Below, piece by piece: positions 48,794-60,649 of a stretch of DNA of 64,000 nucleotides. Origin of the DNA: Sporodiniella umbellata (taxonomy: Eukaryota > Mucoromycota > Mucoromycetes > Mucorales > Rhizopodaceae); assembly GCA_025677835.1 (NCBI GenBank), contig JAIXMR010000049.1, positions 105,930-169,929 on the forward strand, given 5' to 3'. Under the pieces are notes generated by a model. It made no database searches. It worked only from the letters and a program-made list of their open reading frames with translations, and was not told where the DNA came from. Numbering within the stretch: the stretch's first letter is position 1; each line of letters opens with the position of its first letter. A program made the translations under genes and the position numbers.

Positions 48794-51700
48794 TTTTAAA
48801 AGGATGAATTTCAGAAACGGAAAACTTCCTTGTAATTGTATCTTCTAAAGTGGTTTGGTTATTTAAAAGAAACAAGTTATTTGTTTAAAGTCATCCTTAA
48901 TTGTTTTTTTTTCGGAGAAAAAAGGGAAAAGAAGGTTCTCCGACCCCTTTGTTCTGAGTTTGTAACGAAGTCTGCTTGTACTACCTTTCCACTATTTCGT
49001 AGATGTTATTTTTGTATGCCTAGAGCTACAACTTGTATGTCAAACAACAACATAAATACTTTAAAGCAAAGAGTTTTTTTTTAATAATCATTCTGCAAAA
49101 CCTGTTTATAATACATAAATATTAACCATTTGTATTTATTTTTTGTTCTACGTACTGAATAGACAAACGAGACGAAAGCTTTTGTTAATACCAATAGAGC
49201 CATATGCTAAGTATTTAGGCTTTTGCACTTGGGAGTAATCAAATACTGTCTAAAGATAAATATTTACCGCGGTAATGTCCTGTCAGTAATAACAATTTAA
49301 AGCTTTGCATATGAGTGTTTCAATTAAAAAGTGTTACTCGTCTACTTTCTTTTTTTTTTTTGTGTATTTTACCACACTTTACTAAAACCAGCCGCATCAG
49401 TAATAAGAGTTTTCTATATAAATTTGAATTGCTTCTATTTGACAACCTTAGTTTATTTTTTGTTGTGAATTGCCTAGCTATTGACTTTTGCTACTATTTA
49501 ACCAGCTCCAGATTGACCTTTGTTACTAGGGCCAAACGTTAAAAAACAGTGCCACTATTTTCTAGCCATTCAATGCAATCTATGAGATTCAATGAGGCAA
49601 TTAGTAGGCATACTGCTATACGCTCTCCGGAATTCTAATTACACCAAAGCAAAGGCATAATGGCAGAGCTGCTTTTCGTAAAGGGGTACCTAAAACGCAA
49701 GATTCCGCACTGTTTTTAATCATTGGCAAAAGTATTCGATAAACTCTTTCCGAGTAAAAATAATATTATATATAGCACTGTAAATCTAGAATAAATATCT
49801 TGCTGTTTTGTTTGACACACACTTGTAACAACGCTTTACAATATATGCATGGCGCTTGATCTTTAAAAAACAAAAGTTCTCAACTGCTTTGAAAATAAAC
49901 ACCGATCTTGTATATAAATTTCTTGCAAACATTTCTCTGGTTTTTATGTTATCTGTTAGCAAGAAACATCGCTCCTTTTAATAGCTAGAACAACCTGAAA
50001 AAGCCAGTTTACAAAAGCAAGCTTTGTCTCGTACAGACCGCAAATTTCAATATGCGCTTCAAATAAGCCATACTACATTTTGGAAAGCGAGCTTTGAGAT
50101 GGTTGGAACTAAAAACTAAACTGAGCCTCACTAAAACAAATTTGATAGGCTGGTTTTTTGTTCTATAGAACGCCTTTCAAAGTGAATTATTTGCCCCCCC
50201 AGAATTCAAACAATTCTGGTATTCTGTTAAAAAGAAAATGAAACGTGAGAAATCATTGAGCCAAAAAACTCTACTTCGAAGAACTGCTGAAGTTTGCAAT
50301 TCGCACATTTCGTTACCGCTTTGAAAAACGCTCAATGAAATAACAAAAACCAACTAATCAGATTCTTACTTTTGCTCATTTTTTTATTACGCGTATCAAC
50401 GAGAACATATTAACACGTATGGTCAACACATCTATTTAAGTTCTTTCCTTCAAAAAATTTTTGTGCCGTCATCCTAAAAATAATGGCGACTCTGTATCTT
50501 TTACGAGCGCTAGCAATAGTAATTTAAATACACCAGCCTCTGATATTTTTAATACCAGTGTGTATGGGCCAAAGGTTGATGTTTGACGTGTTGATGTTGA
50601 AATAGCAAAACTGAAATAAAAACAAAATTGTACTGCCCTTTGTTCTAATTGTGTGTATGGAACAATAGAATGTTAGTTAGTGTTGAAATAATCATTCAGT
50701 AAAATCTCACCAAGTCAAAAAGTCTACTTGTTTCTATATTGACTTTAGGATTTGTATTGAAGGCAAAATAATTCATAATTCCCACTCCTTAATCATAAGT
50801 TTTATTGATTAGTGTCAGTACAGCATCCTTTTTTTTTAAAAAAAAAACACACGACATTCTTGTCCAAAATTGTGCGACTTCGGTTTCTATAAACATACGA
50901 CACACCTTTTTTTAAGAGCGCAACACCTTAACTTTTTTTTTTTTTGCGGTATTGTTTTGGCAAAATGTGTATATAAAACCATCCAAAAAAGTTAGCGAAA
51001 AAAGTGCCTGGTGGTACCAAAAACAAAACTATTCCTACAAAAAGAAAGTGCCTCTTGAGAATGGCTTAATATCATTGGTTTTCAAAGAAAGGGTGCAGGG
51101 ACTGAGTCCAAAAGCTCTATAAGCGCTGGGTTTTTCATACAATGGGTGCTGTTGAAATAGCATACAAGTTGGGGATAGTAAATATTTCTGTTTGCTTGGT
51201 CATTGTTTGTTGTATGTAGTACAGATTTATAGCGGTATTGGTTTCGGAACTAGACTTTATCTGCTGTTGTAAAAAAAAAGAAAAAAAGGCACCAAGCCCA
51301 AAGGGTGAGCCTTTCTGGGCAACAGTAAAGCACGAAAGCTATAGATGCTTGCGGTTTTTGCATGCATATAACACCGCTGAAGCTCTGAAAATGTATATTG
51401 CTTGGTGTTTTTTGAAATATCTACTCAAACGGACATAGAGAAGGTATATGATATTACCGTATAAACTAGCTTTCCCAATATAGGACGGTTGTTGAAGCAG
51501 AGAGATTTTTACGCTATCTGTTAGCAACTCAACAGGTTTTTCAAAGCTTTTGATTTAGACGCAAATTACTGTAGAGATCAAACATGTACAACTGATTCCT
51601 ATTTAGTAACTAACGGACCAATCTTGTTCCACATGGAAACACCACGTTATTTTTTTTTTTTAAAATGCACATTTTCAAGTTTTACTCCTATTTCGCTTTG

Positions 51701-51799
51701 TACTCCTTAAAAAATTTTATAAGGTTTGCAATATATACACAAAAGAAAAAAAGAACCAAGAAAAACGAGGAGATTCTTATCTCTCATATTGGGTGCTAT

Positions 51800-51830
<31 letters not shown>

Positions 51831-52266
51831 CATATCATCCGTCAGTTACCTATATTTTTCGACCAGCGATCATGTCATTCAAGAGGCAAATTTCGCCTGA
51901 TCTCACTATTTTAACTTGAGATTAAATTTGACCGTCTGATCCTTGTTTTCTTTACGATAAAGCAAGGGAAAAAAATAGCCATGAGTTGTAACTTTAAATT
52001 TTTTTTGTAAGATGTTCTACTCAGTGACTGCCAATCGGCTGGCACCTTTTTTAATGTGAAAAAGAAATCTAAAGGGACAATGCTTGAAAGTCCGCTATTG
52101 CACAGGTGGGTGGGAAGCTGCTTTCAAAAAGCTGAAGACAGCTTTTGTTAAGTCTCATAGTTTCAGTCGGCGATTGTTTTTTATTTGAATAAATAGTGGA
52201 CTTTATTTTCTAATTTTTTTTTTTTCAACTTGATTTTATTTCTAATTTTTTTTTATTATCACAACA
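48794..52266. other. Gene-poor stretch with scattered coding remnants
   Basis: No complete gene. Short protein-like tracts occur near 49640-49745 (+), 50452-50586 (+, listed separately) and 51238-51438 (+). Homopolymers at 50828-50848 (T/A palindrome) and 51806-51830. The end is the leader of the small gene at 52267. Confidence 0.5.
50452..50586 (+). pseudogene. Coding remnant, Ser/Asn-rich
   Basis: Open frame with protein-like composition (NNGDSVSFTSASNSNLNT, DIFNTSVYGPKVDV) ending at TGA, without an ATG. No family assigned. Probably a fragment of a lost gene. Confidence 0.25.
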
Positions 52267-52509
52267 ATGAATACTGCTCACGCTTCTTTCGACTACAACC
52301 ACCGCTTTTCAATTGTTTCCAAACATGAAAGTGTTCAGTATTTAACTGCTGCCTGTATAGCTCAATGGGCAAAAAGTAGCCCAAGCACAAAAGCAACTCT
52401 TACTTTGGATGGTGGCGATACCGTGGATCTACCTGTTTTTGCTTTAAGACGTCGAAATGCTGTTGTTGCTCGATCGCCTGATGCACCTCTATGCGAAATA
52501 GCTGTCTAA
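52267..52509 (+). CDS. Small orphan protein, 80 residues
   Basis: One exon with a clean ATG after a T-rich leader. It reads as a compact soluble domain: HASFDYNHRFSIVSKHESVQ, then TAACIAQWAK, and a strand-rich second half (TLTLDGGDTVDLPVFAL) ending RSPDAPLCEIAV. Composition and codon use are like those of the real genes, unlike surrounding sequence. No family recognised. It is the only gene in about 8.7 kb, between the membrane-protein gene ending at 45204 and the kelch gene ending at 53922. Confidence 0.6.
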   Translation: MNTAHASFDYNHRFSIVSKHESVQYLTAACIAQWAKSSPSTKATLTLDGGDTVDLPVFALRRRNAVVARSPDAPLCEIAV

Positions 52510-53921
52510 ACAAACCATTACTCTATAGATATACCCTTTACCTACCACTATCTTTTATCCCCCAACTCTTTTGTTAAAAGAGAGAAAACACTGTTATTAT
52601 CTGTTATTATTTGTTATTTTTATTCTACTTTCTACTCTTTTTATACACAACCTTTATAGACACAATATGGACAAAAAAAGAACTTCCTTTGTCTGTAAAA
52701 TAAATAGACTTTTTCTCGAACGACTTGTGAGAGATTCTTTTGTTTATAATAATTGTAGATTTTAGGTCTGCAAAGAAATTTGAGGATCTCATTTTGGGCA
52801 TTTCATCTTTTGTAAGATTTCATTCTCTTACTTATACAAATTTGTAATTCCTTTTGAAGGCGAACTTTAGTATCATATTAATAGTAGAATTCTGACACTA
52901 CCTGTCAAATAGACCTTTAGTTCAAGTTACATGTCACGCCATTTTTTTATTTTTCATTTTCAGGGCAAAAACGTCATTTGTAGCAACAAAAGTAGCCCTC
53001 GCTCCTCAAAATTTAACATTAGCCGTTCGAAGTTGTTTTTGTCGTGTGTATTCATATTCAATGGTTGATTTTGAATGGATTGCTTCATTACTCATTTGTT
53101 ATGCATATATCAGTTGTGATACCCGGCTCTGTAACACGCAAGCTATTAAGATACAGCTATTTTGTCTACAAAAAAACGGTAAATACACTATGGCGGCCAA
53201 AGAGCTCTAATTTTTAGCTATAATAGAATATACTTGAATTTTTTTTTTGATTAATAAGGAAGGAACATGAAGGCAGAGCATTAAACTGAGTGACGTTTGA
53301 ATTTCTTTGATTTAAAATGATACAAAAAAAAAAGTGTGTGGGAACAATACAATGCCAAAAGCAAAATTTTTATTAAGTCAAGCCATGAGTAGATGGCAAA
53401 ACCAAGTAACACATGTATGAATTGGTTATAAACAAGATGCGTTTTTTGTGATCAAAATTTTACAACTAAAGCAAAGGTCTAATCCAGAGCAGCCGTTATG
53501 AAACTAGGGCCTGAAGGATACATTGTCTGAGAACAGGGTTCAGGAGGACAAACTCTATCGCTAATGCAGGTGTTATATCTGTTTATATCTTAGATGAGAT
53601 CTAATTATTAGCCATAACTTTTTATAGTAGTTACTATGTATCGAATAAGGATAGTATCCATACAATTCAGTAAGCAGTAAAACATGTGTGTATGTATTTT
53701 TCCGCATTTTTATAAAATAAAAAGAGAAATTTTAACGAACAGGCTCGATTCGTTTTGCACACTTTTCCTAAAATACGATTCAAAATAAACCATTTGTAAT
53801 ATGGCTGATGTTTTTAACAAATACATTCGTTATGGGGAAAACTATTTTCAGTATAAGAATTTTTCTAGTAATTATTGTATTTTTATTAAGGGCATTTATA
53901 CAAAATAAGTTTAGGATCGAT
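52510..53921. other. Intergenic, no gene seen
   Basis: 3' flanks of the small gene and of the minus-strand kelch gene. No coding-like frame accepted. Confidence 0.55.
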
Positions 53922-55947
53922 CTATGACATAGATTTTTCGTAGTGAACATTCGGTGTCTGTCGATTGATTTCTCCAGATGGACGCGCTCCAGAGCTACTA
54001 TAACCTGGCGGGGGTTGAACCTCTCTGTATTGACTTTCAATTCTATCCCAGTCCACCTGCATCACGTTTTGATCGCCTTGCTGGTACCCTTTACTGTGTG
54101 TATTTTTACGACGGTAGAGTAATAAGGCTCCAGATATGATGACAGCAGCCTTAAAAAAAAAAATTATAAATGTGTTTTTTTTTTAAGAAGAAAAAGGTAA
54201 GACTTACCCCTACTACACTTCCCACAGCAATTCCTGCTTTGGCACCACTACTGAGACCACTGCTACTATTTGGATCGTCACTACCATGTGTACCAGTAGA
54301 ATTACCGCCTTTGTCTTTATTGTCGACTGGTGGATATATGGCTGTATAGTGGATGTTTGATACATCAGATACATCAAATGTCAGTAGATTAGGACTAGGG
54401 CTTCCATTAAGATCTTTTCCAAATAAGATAAAAAGAGTTGTATTAACCAAAACAGCTATACACAGTTAAAAAAATGAGGACAGGGTTAGATGGTTGAATA
54501 CAACTTTTTTTCTCTAATGTAACATACGTGAATGGCCAAAACGTGCCCCGTTGGATGTAACAGATCCAGGAACAGTCAAGTTTACCTGTTCAGTCCAGAC
54601 ATTTGAATTCAAATTAAGCGTATAACAAAAGTCGGTGACGGCTAGTTTTTGATACGATTTAGTTATGGTCAGAAAAGGGGGGGGTAAAGTCACTCACCGA
54701 GTACTCCAGTATTAGTCCCGCCATACAAAATGATGTCTTCAGAGTTGGGCACTATCAAGGTATTATTAACTATATACAAAAAGCTTTCTCAATTCAACAT
54801 ACTTAGCGTGGCAGAATGATATAGTCTATCTGAAGGTATTTTGCCATTAGGTTGTGCTGTGAATTTCACAAGAGACCAAGATCCTTGCATAGTATCAAAA
54901 ACATAAGAGTTGGAAAAAGAAAATCTTGAAGATGTTGAGGGCGAGTAATAAGTTCCTCCCATATAGTATATCTTTCCTGTTTTAGGATTGAGTGTAGCTG
55001 TCTGTGAATTGACAAAGAAATTGGGCGGAATGTTGGTTTGAGGTGTAAAATGACTCCACGCCTAGTAAAAGTGTGTCGTTAGATGTATTTTTTTTTTAGA
55101 AATAAAAAAAAACCTTGGATGTCGTATTGAAAACAGTTATAGAGTCAAAGCCTCTAACAGACGTCGTCTTATCACCAGTTGGGGGTATTATTGTTCCATA
55201 AATTGATACCATGGGAGAAGATGTGTTAGACCGACTATCAAAGCACATAGTTAGATCGGGCTGTTTTTCGTCTGACATTCTTTATTTTACTCTTCAAAGC
55301 CTCCGTAAAACCCTATAGTGTCTTGGGTCTTTGAGGGTAGGTTTGTGGCAGTTCCAAAGTAACTACAGACATATTAATATACTTGCTTTGGCGACTGAAC
55401 TGCTGCTTTCTTACATTTGGCGTTCTGTTCTATTGGTTTCGGAGTAATCAGGTAGGGTTTCCCAAGTGTTATCAACAGCGTTATACAAAATAGTTTGATT
55501 TACAAAAACTCTGTTTGCATTGCCTGTGGGGCCAAGATTTTGGCCACCCACCAAGATAAATCTTTTTCCGTCTGGTAAAACAGTGAATTCTGGAGTTCTT
55601 CGTCCTTCTGCTTCAAACGGGAGTTCTGGGGTTACTAAATTCCACTTGTTATTTAGAACTTCGCTAGACTCTCCGTAGAACTGATTGATTTCAAGAGAGT
55701 AAAGCTTGTTATCAACATTAAAGTCATTTATAGAGGCTGCCAAATCTCCACCAAAACAATAAATTTTTGAATTTAGGTAGCCACATGCTTAGAAAAAAAA
55801 TTAGCTCTTGCAGGAGGAGTTCAACTGCCGAAAAAGAGGTTTGTTAAAATCAACTGTACCAGAAAAAATTCGAGAGTTCAATATGCCAGCTTGAACTTCG
55901 AGAAGAGCCCCAGAGATCAAAGCTCCCACTATTAGGTGACTTTTCAT
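53922..55947 (-). CDS. Kelch-repeat single-pass membrane protein, paralogue A
   Basis: Nine exons on the minus strand: 55860-55947, 55415-55787, 55291-55362, 55114-55234, 54803-55061, 54698-54751, 54528-54641, 54208-54455 and 53922-54149; 518 residues. A signal peptide (MKSHLIVGALISGALLEVQA) leads to kelch/galactose-oxidase-like repeats: CFGGD, FILVGGQN, IGFYGGFE, IYYMGGTYY, IILYGGTN, then TLFILFGKDLNG. A Ser/Gly linker, a membrane helix (AGIAVGSVVGAAVIISGALL) followed by YRRK and a short cytosolic tail complete it. The layout resembles fungal kelch surface proteins of unknown ligand. Its partner at 60650-62659 has the same exon plan and length. Confidence 0.85.
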
Positions 55948-57646
55948 TTTTTTGGTACAAAGTTAAAAACAAATGTTTTTTGTCGTGAGTCTTCAATTTA
56001 TATCTGCTTCTAAGTGCAACGTAGAACAAAGGCTCAGCCTGTATTAATTCAGCTATAACTTTTTGAGGAGTTCCATGCAGTGTAGATCGATCAGTATGTA
56101 TCTTGATAAGTAAAAATAAACGAATTATAAGGTCTATGTACGTAATTTGATAAAGGCACAGGATTCTTCCGACTCACCAAAAGGTATACATACATATTCG
56201 TTAGCGATCAGTTTTCTTAATCGCTATGACATTATTGCTTATCTTTACAGCGCAGTTAGCAGACGCTGTCGGCAATAGAATTGTTTCCCTTTTGAATCCT
56301 AATATCACTAGCGTCGCGGACATTTCTGCAAAAAAAAAAAATGCATCTTGAGGTCTTTATATTGACGGACGCAACTTTTTTGGAATTTTTTGTATGTAGA
56401 TTTTTGTTTCTAACAATCAAAAAAAGCTTCTCTAGTCAAAGTCCATTTTTCGCATTAGTTCATGGAGGTAGGATTTTGCCTTGTGATTCATTTCGTATAT
56501 AAAGTCACGTGGCCAATGCCGTTTACAAAATGAAGGATTTGATGATACGACAGAGACACTTTTTGGACGAAATGCTTTTATATCGAAATGATGATGGAAT
56601 TGGTTTTCTGGGATTCAATGACAAGGGTTTTTAGTCGACTTTCTTGGGTAATAACATATATACTACGTTGCTTATATATCTTCAAGAAACTATAGAATTT
56701 GTGTCGATAAATTCAAAGAATGAATATAATACGTAGCCTATCGTCGAGAATAAAAAGGCAAAAAAATCCAAAGACAAAAAAAAGTCTTTGAAGGCAGCAT
56801 AGCCTAACATACCACAAGACTTATGAATATAATAAGAGACACTCTTATAGGGCACAAAAAAGCTTTTTTTACTGTGATGGGCAATTCTAGAGTCCGTTAT
56901 TTCATATCTGTTATTGGATTTTTCAGTAAGAGAAGATGTAGTATTTTGTTCATGCTCTCCTTTTGAATTTTATGCTTAACAGTTCGTTTTTCTTTTTAGC
57001 AATGGTCCAAATGTCTCTGCAAAACCTTTAAATTTAGCATTCACTAGTATATGCTCTTGCTCATAAAACGCCAAAAGCTAAGTTAAAGTACTATATATTT
57101 GTAAAGTTAAGCAAGATATATATGGGGGATAGTCTACGAGCAAAGTCATATAATGGCAAAAAGGATGTTTTCCGCTCTAGCAAAAACTTGAATAGTAAGC
57201 ATGAAATACGTATCCCTTTTAAATAGTGGCAAATTCACTGGTCTTTGTCTCTATGCTTATGTAAATGGAATTATACATAGTGCAATTTTTTCAAGAGGTG
57301 GTACAGATTCTCTCCTACATGGCAAAATTGTCACGTGAACCAGTCGAATGTTGGCGAAGTCGAATATGAACGGCCCTATATAGTCGGATGCTCTGAGAGC
57401 CCTTTGCTTTTTTTTTTAGAGCAATAGTTTTGCGTACTAAAAGGCACATACTGCGTCTGCTCTTTTATTTTTTGAAGATATACTTAAAATGTTAGAGAGC
57501 AGAGAAAATAATACTACATTTATTAACAAATTAACAAAAAGATTCTTTAGGAAAATAAAAAGATTTATCCAACTTAAGGCTATCTTCTCTCTTCTCAAAC
57601 TATCAGTAGACAAAACCTAACATAACCAAAAAATACGAGATAGATA
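55948..57646. other. Intergenic, upstream of kelch A
   Basis: A TATAAATT-type box on the minus strand at about 55995-56002 lies roughly 50 bases upstream of the kelch A start. The rest shows no gene; T-run at 57408-57417. Confidence 0.5.
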
Positions 57647-57723
57647 CAGTGTTTCCAAAATCAATGTCGCATTTTATAATACAAATTATACAGAAATGTA
57701 CGACATCAATTTTGGAAACACTA
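57647..57723. mobile_element. 77-bp Tc1/mariner-type MITE
   Basis: Begins CAGTGTTTCCAAAATCAATG after TA (57645-57646) and ends with its inverted copy, TTTTGGAAACACTA, before TA (57724-57725). The arms extend about 27 bases with few mismatches around a short AT-rich loop. Size, CAGTG end and TA target suit a miniature Tc1/mariner derivative. No coding capacity. Confidence 0.75.
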
Positions 57724-58753
57724 TAGGCTAGACTTTCAAGTAAAAAGAGAGCCATAAACAGCAGTCTGAGCATTTTGCTCTTCTGTCCATTGGCTGATTG
57801 AATAACCAATGAGAAGCATCTCAAATCACTGTAACATTGTAGTGTTCCTTAGTTTATTATGTTCAAAGCCTTGTTATTTTTCAACAGATTTTAATATTCA
57901 GATACTCTAGTATATTTTGTGAGTTTATGATTCTATATTCCAGTAATATTTCAAAGAGGACAGAGGTTTTGTCAAAACTGATGCAACTAGATAGAGTTCT
58001 CTATTAAACAAAAATATTAGAAACTTTAAGAAATGCTTAAGAAAAAACCCTCATTACTTAATCTAGGACGTCTCTGAAGGTTTCTCTTTCTTTTTTATAG
58101 ATGTGTTAATCTCTTTGACAGTACGGACTGAATTTTTGTTTATCTACCCCAGTCTTTCTTTTTGGCTTGCAACAGACAGTAAAAAGTTTGAATACATAGC
58201 GTTTTATGTAGTCACAGCGAACTGCTATTGGCTTGGTGATATTTGATTATGGCAATAATAGACTAAATAAAACTAAAAAAATAAAGAACAAAAAATAACT
58301 GACCTACCTGAGGTCTTTTTTTTTTTTTTTTACGCTTTTGTTTTTATGCATAAGATGGTCTTTAACGCGTATTCTTGTGCTTCAAAGCAAATAGAAAATT
58401 ATAATAAAACTATAGAAGATATAAAAAAAAGACTAGAAAGAGCGAGAGTACAAGAACTAATCTTTCAAAAAAAAAAAAGATTGGCCTCAAAAAATATATA
58501 ATGTGTACTCTTTGTTTAGTGTAAAGGGGGCAAAAAGGCGTTTCTCTCTTTTTTTACACGCCCCATGTTCATATATGTAGGAGATGCGGACTTATCACAT
58601 TCAAATGCAAGAAACTTAAGAATCCAATTCTCTCTAGTATGGTTTACAACCTTTATGGAGACCGGTGTAAAATATAGGGTACAGAGATAGCAAAAAGAAT
58701 AGATTTTTTTTAGGACCTATAAGACTAAGACGGACAGTTAAAGTATTTAGCAT

Positions 58754-59364
58754 AGAAGCAGATCTGGTGTAAGGGAGTCATATGACCCATGTTATACTCC
58801 TGCCCATACTGATACCAGAGTAAAGACCTTGATGAGTAGTGGTGCCGCTATACAGTGAAAAAACCTAGAAATGTATGCCTAAGAATGCGGTAAAGACAGT
58901 GTCGCTACTGAAAAAGAAGTTGATGGCCTTAAACAAGAGGAGACTTCTGTTTGGCTCAATGAGTGGTATTCAGCCTTTTATACTACCTGAGCTGTTTGAG
59001 CTGAACAGCATTTACTTTTTATTACAACAATATTTTTTACATTGTGTTTTTTTTCTTCGTATAAAAGGTTAAGGTTTGTATTGCCTTTCAATAAAGGTGC
59101 ATTTACATTTACATTGAAATTCAGAGAGCCAGGCACTTCAAAATATGATCCTATCGTTGAGTTATATTTGACACTGAGGAGTAGATGGCAGATGACAACT
59201 AAAGCCATGTACTGTATCAGCGCGATTTTTTTAAAAAAGCAAATCCAAGTCCTTGTTCCAAACCTGAATTAGTAGAAAGGTATCTGTTTGCCAGGAAAAA
59301 ATCTGATAAACATAAACAGCTGGTCAAGTCTACACGACGCCCTTATCTCATTGCGGCAAAGTAG
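58754..59364 (+). pseudogene. Degraded gene between the kelch paralogues
   Basis: Protein-like frames broken by stops and shifts: RSGVRESYDPCYTPAHTD and VKTLMSSGAAIQ, stop, then KEVDGLKQEETSVWLNEWYS, stop. In another frame FTFTLKFREPGTSKYDPIVE and TLRSRWQMTTKAMYCISAIF appear, then after another shift KPELVERYLFARKKSD to a stop at 59364. At least three stops and two shifts. Family not identified; it may be a dead transposon protein. Confidence 0.45.
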
Positions 59365-60586
59365 GATTTTTGTTGAAGAAACAAAAGTTTTTATTTATCA
59401 GATCAATGTTCTTTTAAGCCTGACAGCGACTAGTAAAAGGTAGTACATTTATGACAAGTAAAAGTATTTTTAGATTAGTCGGAACAATAAAAGCTCCAAC
59501 TCTGAATAGGTGGTTACAAGAATGACCCTAAAACCTAAATGAGCGCAGTAGCTTTAAGATTTATTATGGGGTGTCTGAACAGAGAAACATATCGAAGAGC
59601 ATCAAATATAAAAGAAAATTAATTGCCAACGACAAGTATTACTGGGCTTTGGGGTAAAACAAACGTCTATCAGGTAACTTAAAGCCGCCCTTTAAAAAAA
59701 TCCCCAATGTAGTTCCTTGCCAAAAATGAAAAAAAGACAGTAAGGCTGGCTAAGAGAAATCAGTGGTAATAGGTAACTTTGTCTGCAATTAAAAATTGAA
59801 TTTTATCACTTTCCTTAATCCAAAAAGACCCATAGAAACGTGGGTTTCTCCAGAGAGGCCCCCATTGAAGCTACTATATGGTGCTTGTATAAGAAAAAAA
59901 AGTTTGTTACAACGTACAAAATTAGAATTCGTTTTTGTTCCGTTTATTTTACTCAGCAATAGCTAAAACTCACCAGACATAGATTTCCAATGGCGAAAAA
60001 AATCAAACGCAGATTAAAATCTATGCTTTTTTTCTATCTCACTGTTGAAAACATTGTTTACAATACAAAATATACAGTTTTAAAGAAAGGTGCACCAGTT
60101 TGGGGTGAAAAGGAGGTGCTTCATTTAGAATTAAGATTAACCTAAAGCGAACGGAAAGAGATTGAGCAAGTCAATGTTCGATTGGGGGCTTAGTGCGCTC
60201 TTTATATCTGTAAAACGCTATCTTTATAGCCATGTTGCCTTTCTTCTCCATATTCTGTTTGCACCAACTTGTATATTTGTATGTTACTGATACGTGACAC
60301 AAGTTGAGCCTTGTGTGTCACTAAAAGTTGGAATCATAGATTTGTCAGCGAGTAGACTAAGAAGCTGTAGTGTAATAGATCAACAAACAGAGAATCTTAC
60401 AGATTTATATCAAGATGCATTATGGTTTGCCAAATAAAGTGGAACAAAAAGTACGCTGGGGTTTTAATTCAAAGTTCTCTATATATGTAAGAATATAACC
60501 TTGTTAAATTGTAGCGTTAAACAAATGTCACATAAGGCTCAAACAATTTTTTTGTGCTGAACACTTGTGACACAGCCCCAAAGCTG

Positions 60587-60594
60587 TATAAATA
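60587..60594 (+). promoter_or_regulatory. TATA box of kelch paralogue B
   Basis: TATAAATA about 60 bases before the ATG at 60650, a normal spacing for a fungal core promoter. Confidence 0.5.
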
Positions 60595-60649
60595 CTAGCC
60601 ACCTTTTTTTTTTATTAAAAAAAGGGGAACTCTTTCTTTAAAGAATAGA

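Larger units (their letters stand above)
57724..60649. other. Intergenic between the kelch paralogues, with degraded coding tracts
   Basis: Apart from the remnant listed at 58754-59364, there is a short tract near 60090-60190 (PVWGEKEVLHLELRLT, stop, SERKEIEQVNV). Near 59770-59830 TCTGCAATTAAAAA and TCACTTTCC recur, resembling the arm of element 1. No intact gene. Confidence 0.45.

Noticed and set aside
52355..52380. Bases resembling a tRNA D-arm (TAGCTCAATGGGCA)
   Set aside because: It lies within the 80-residue coding frame and has no matching anticodon or T-arm downstream.
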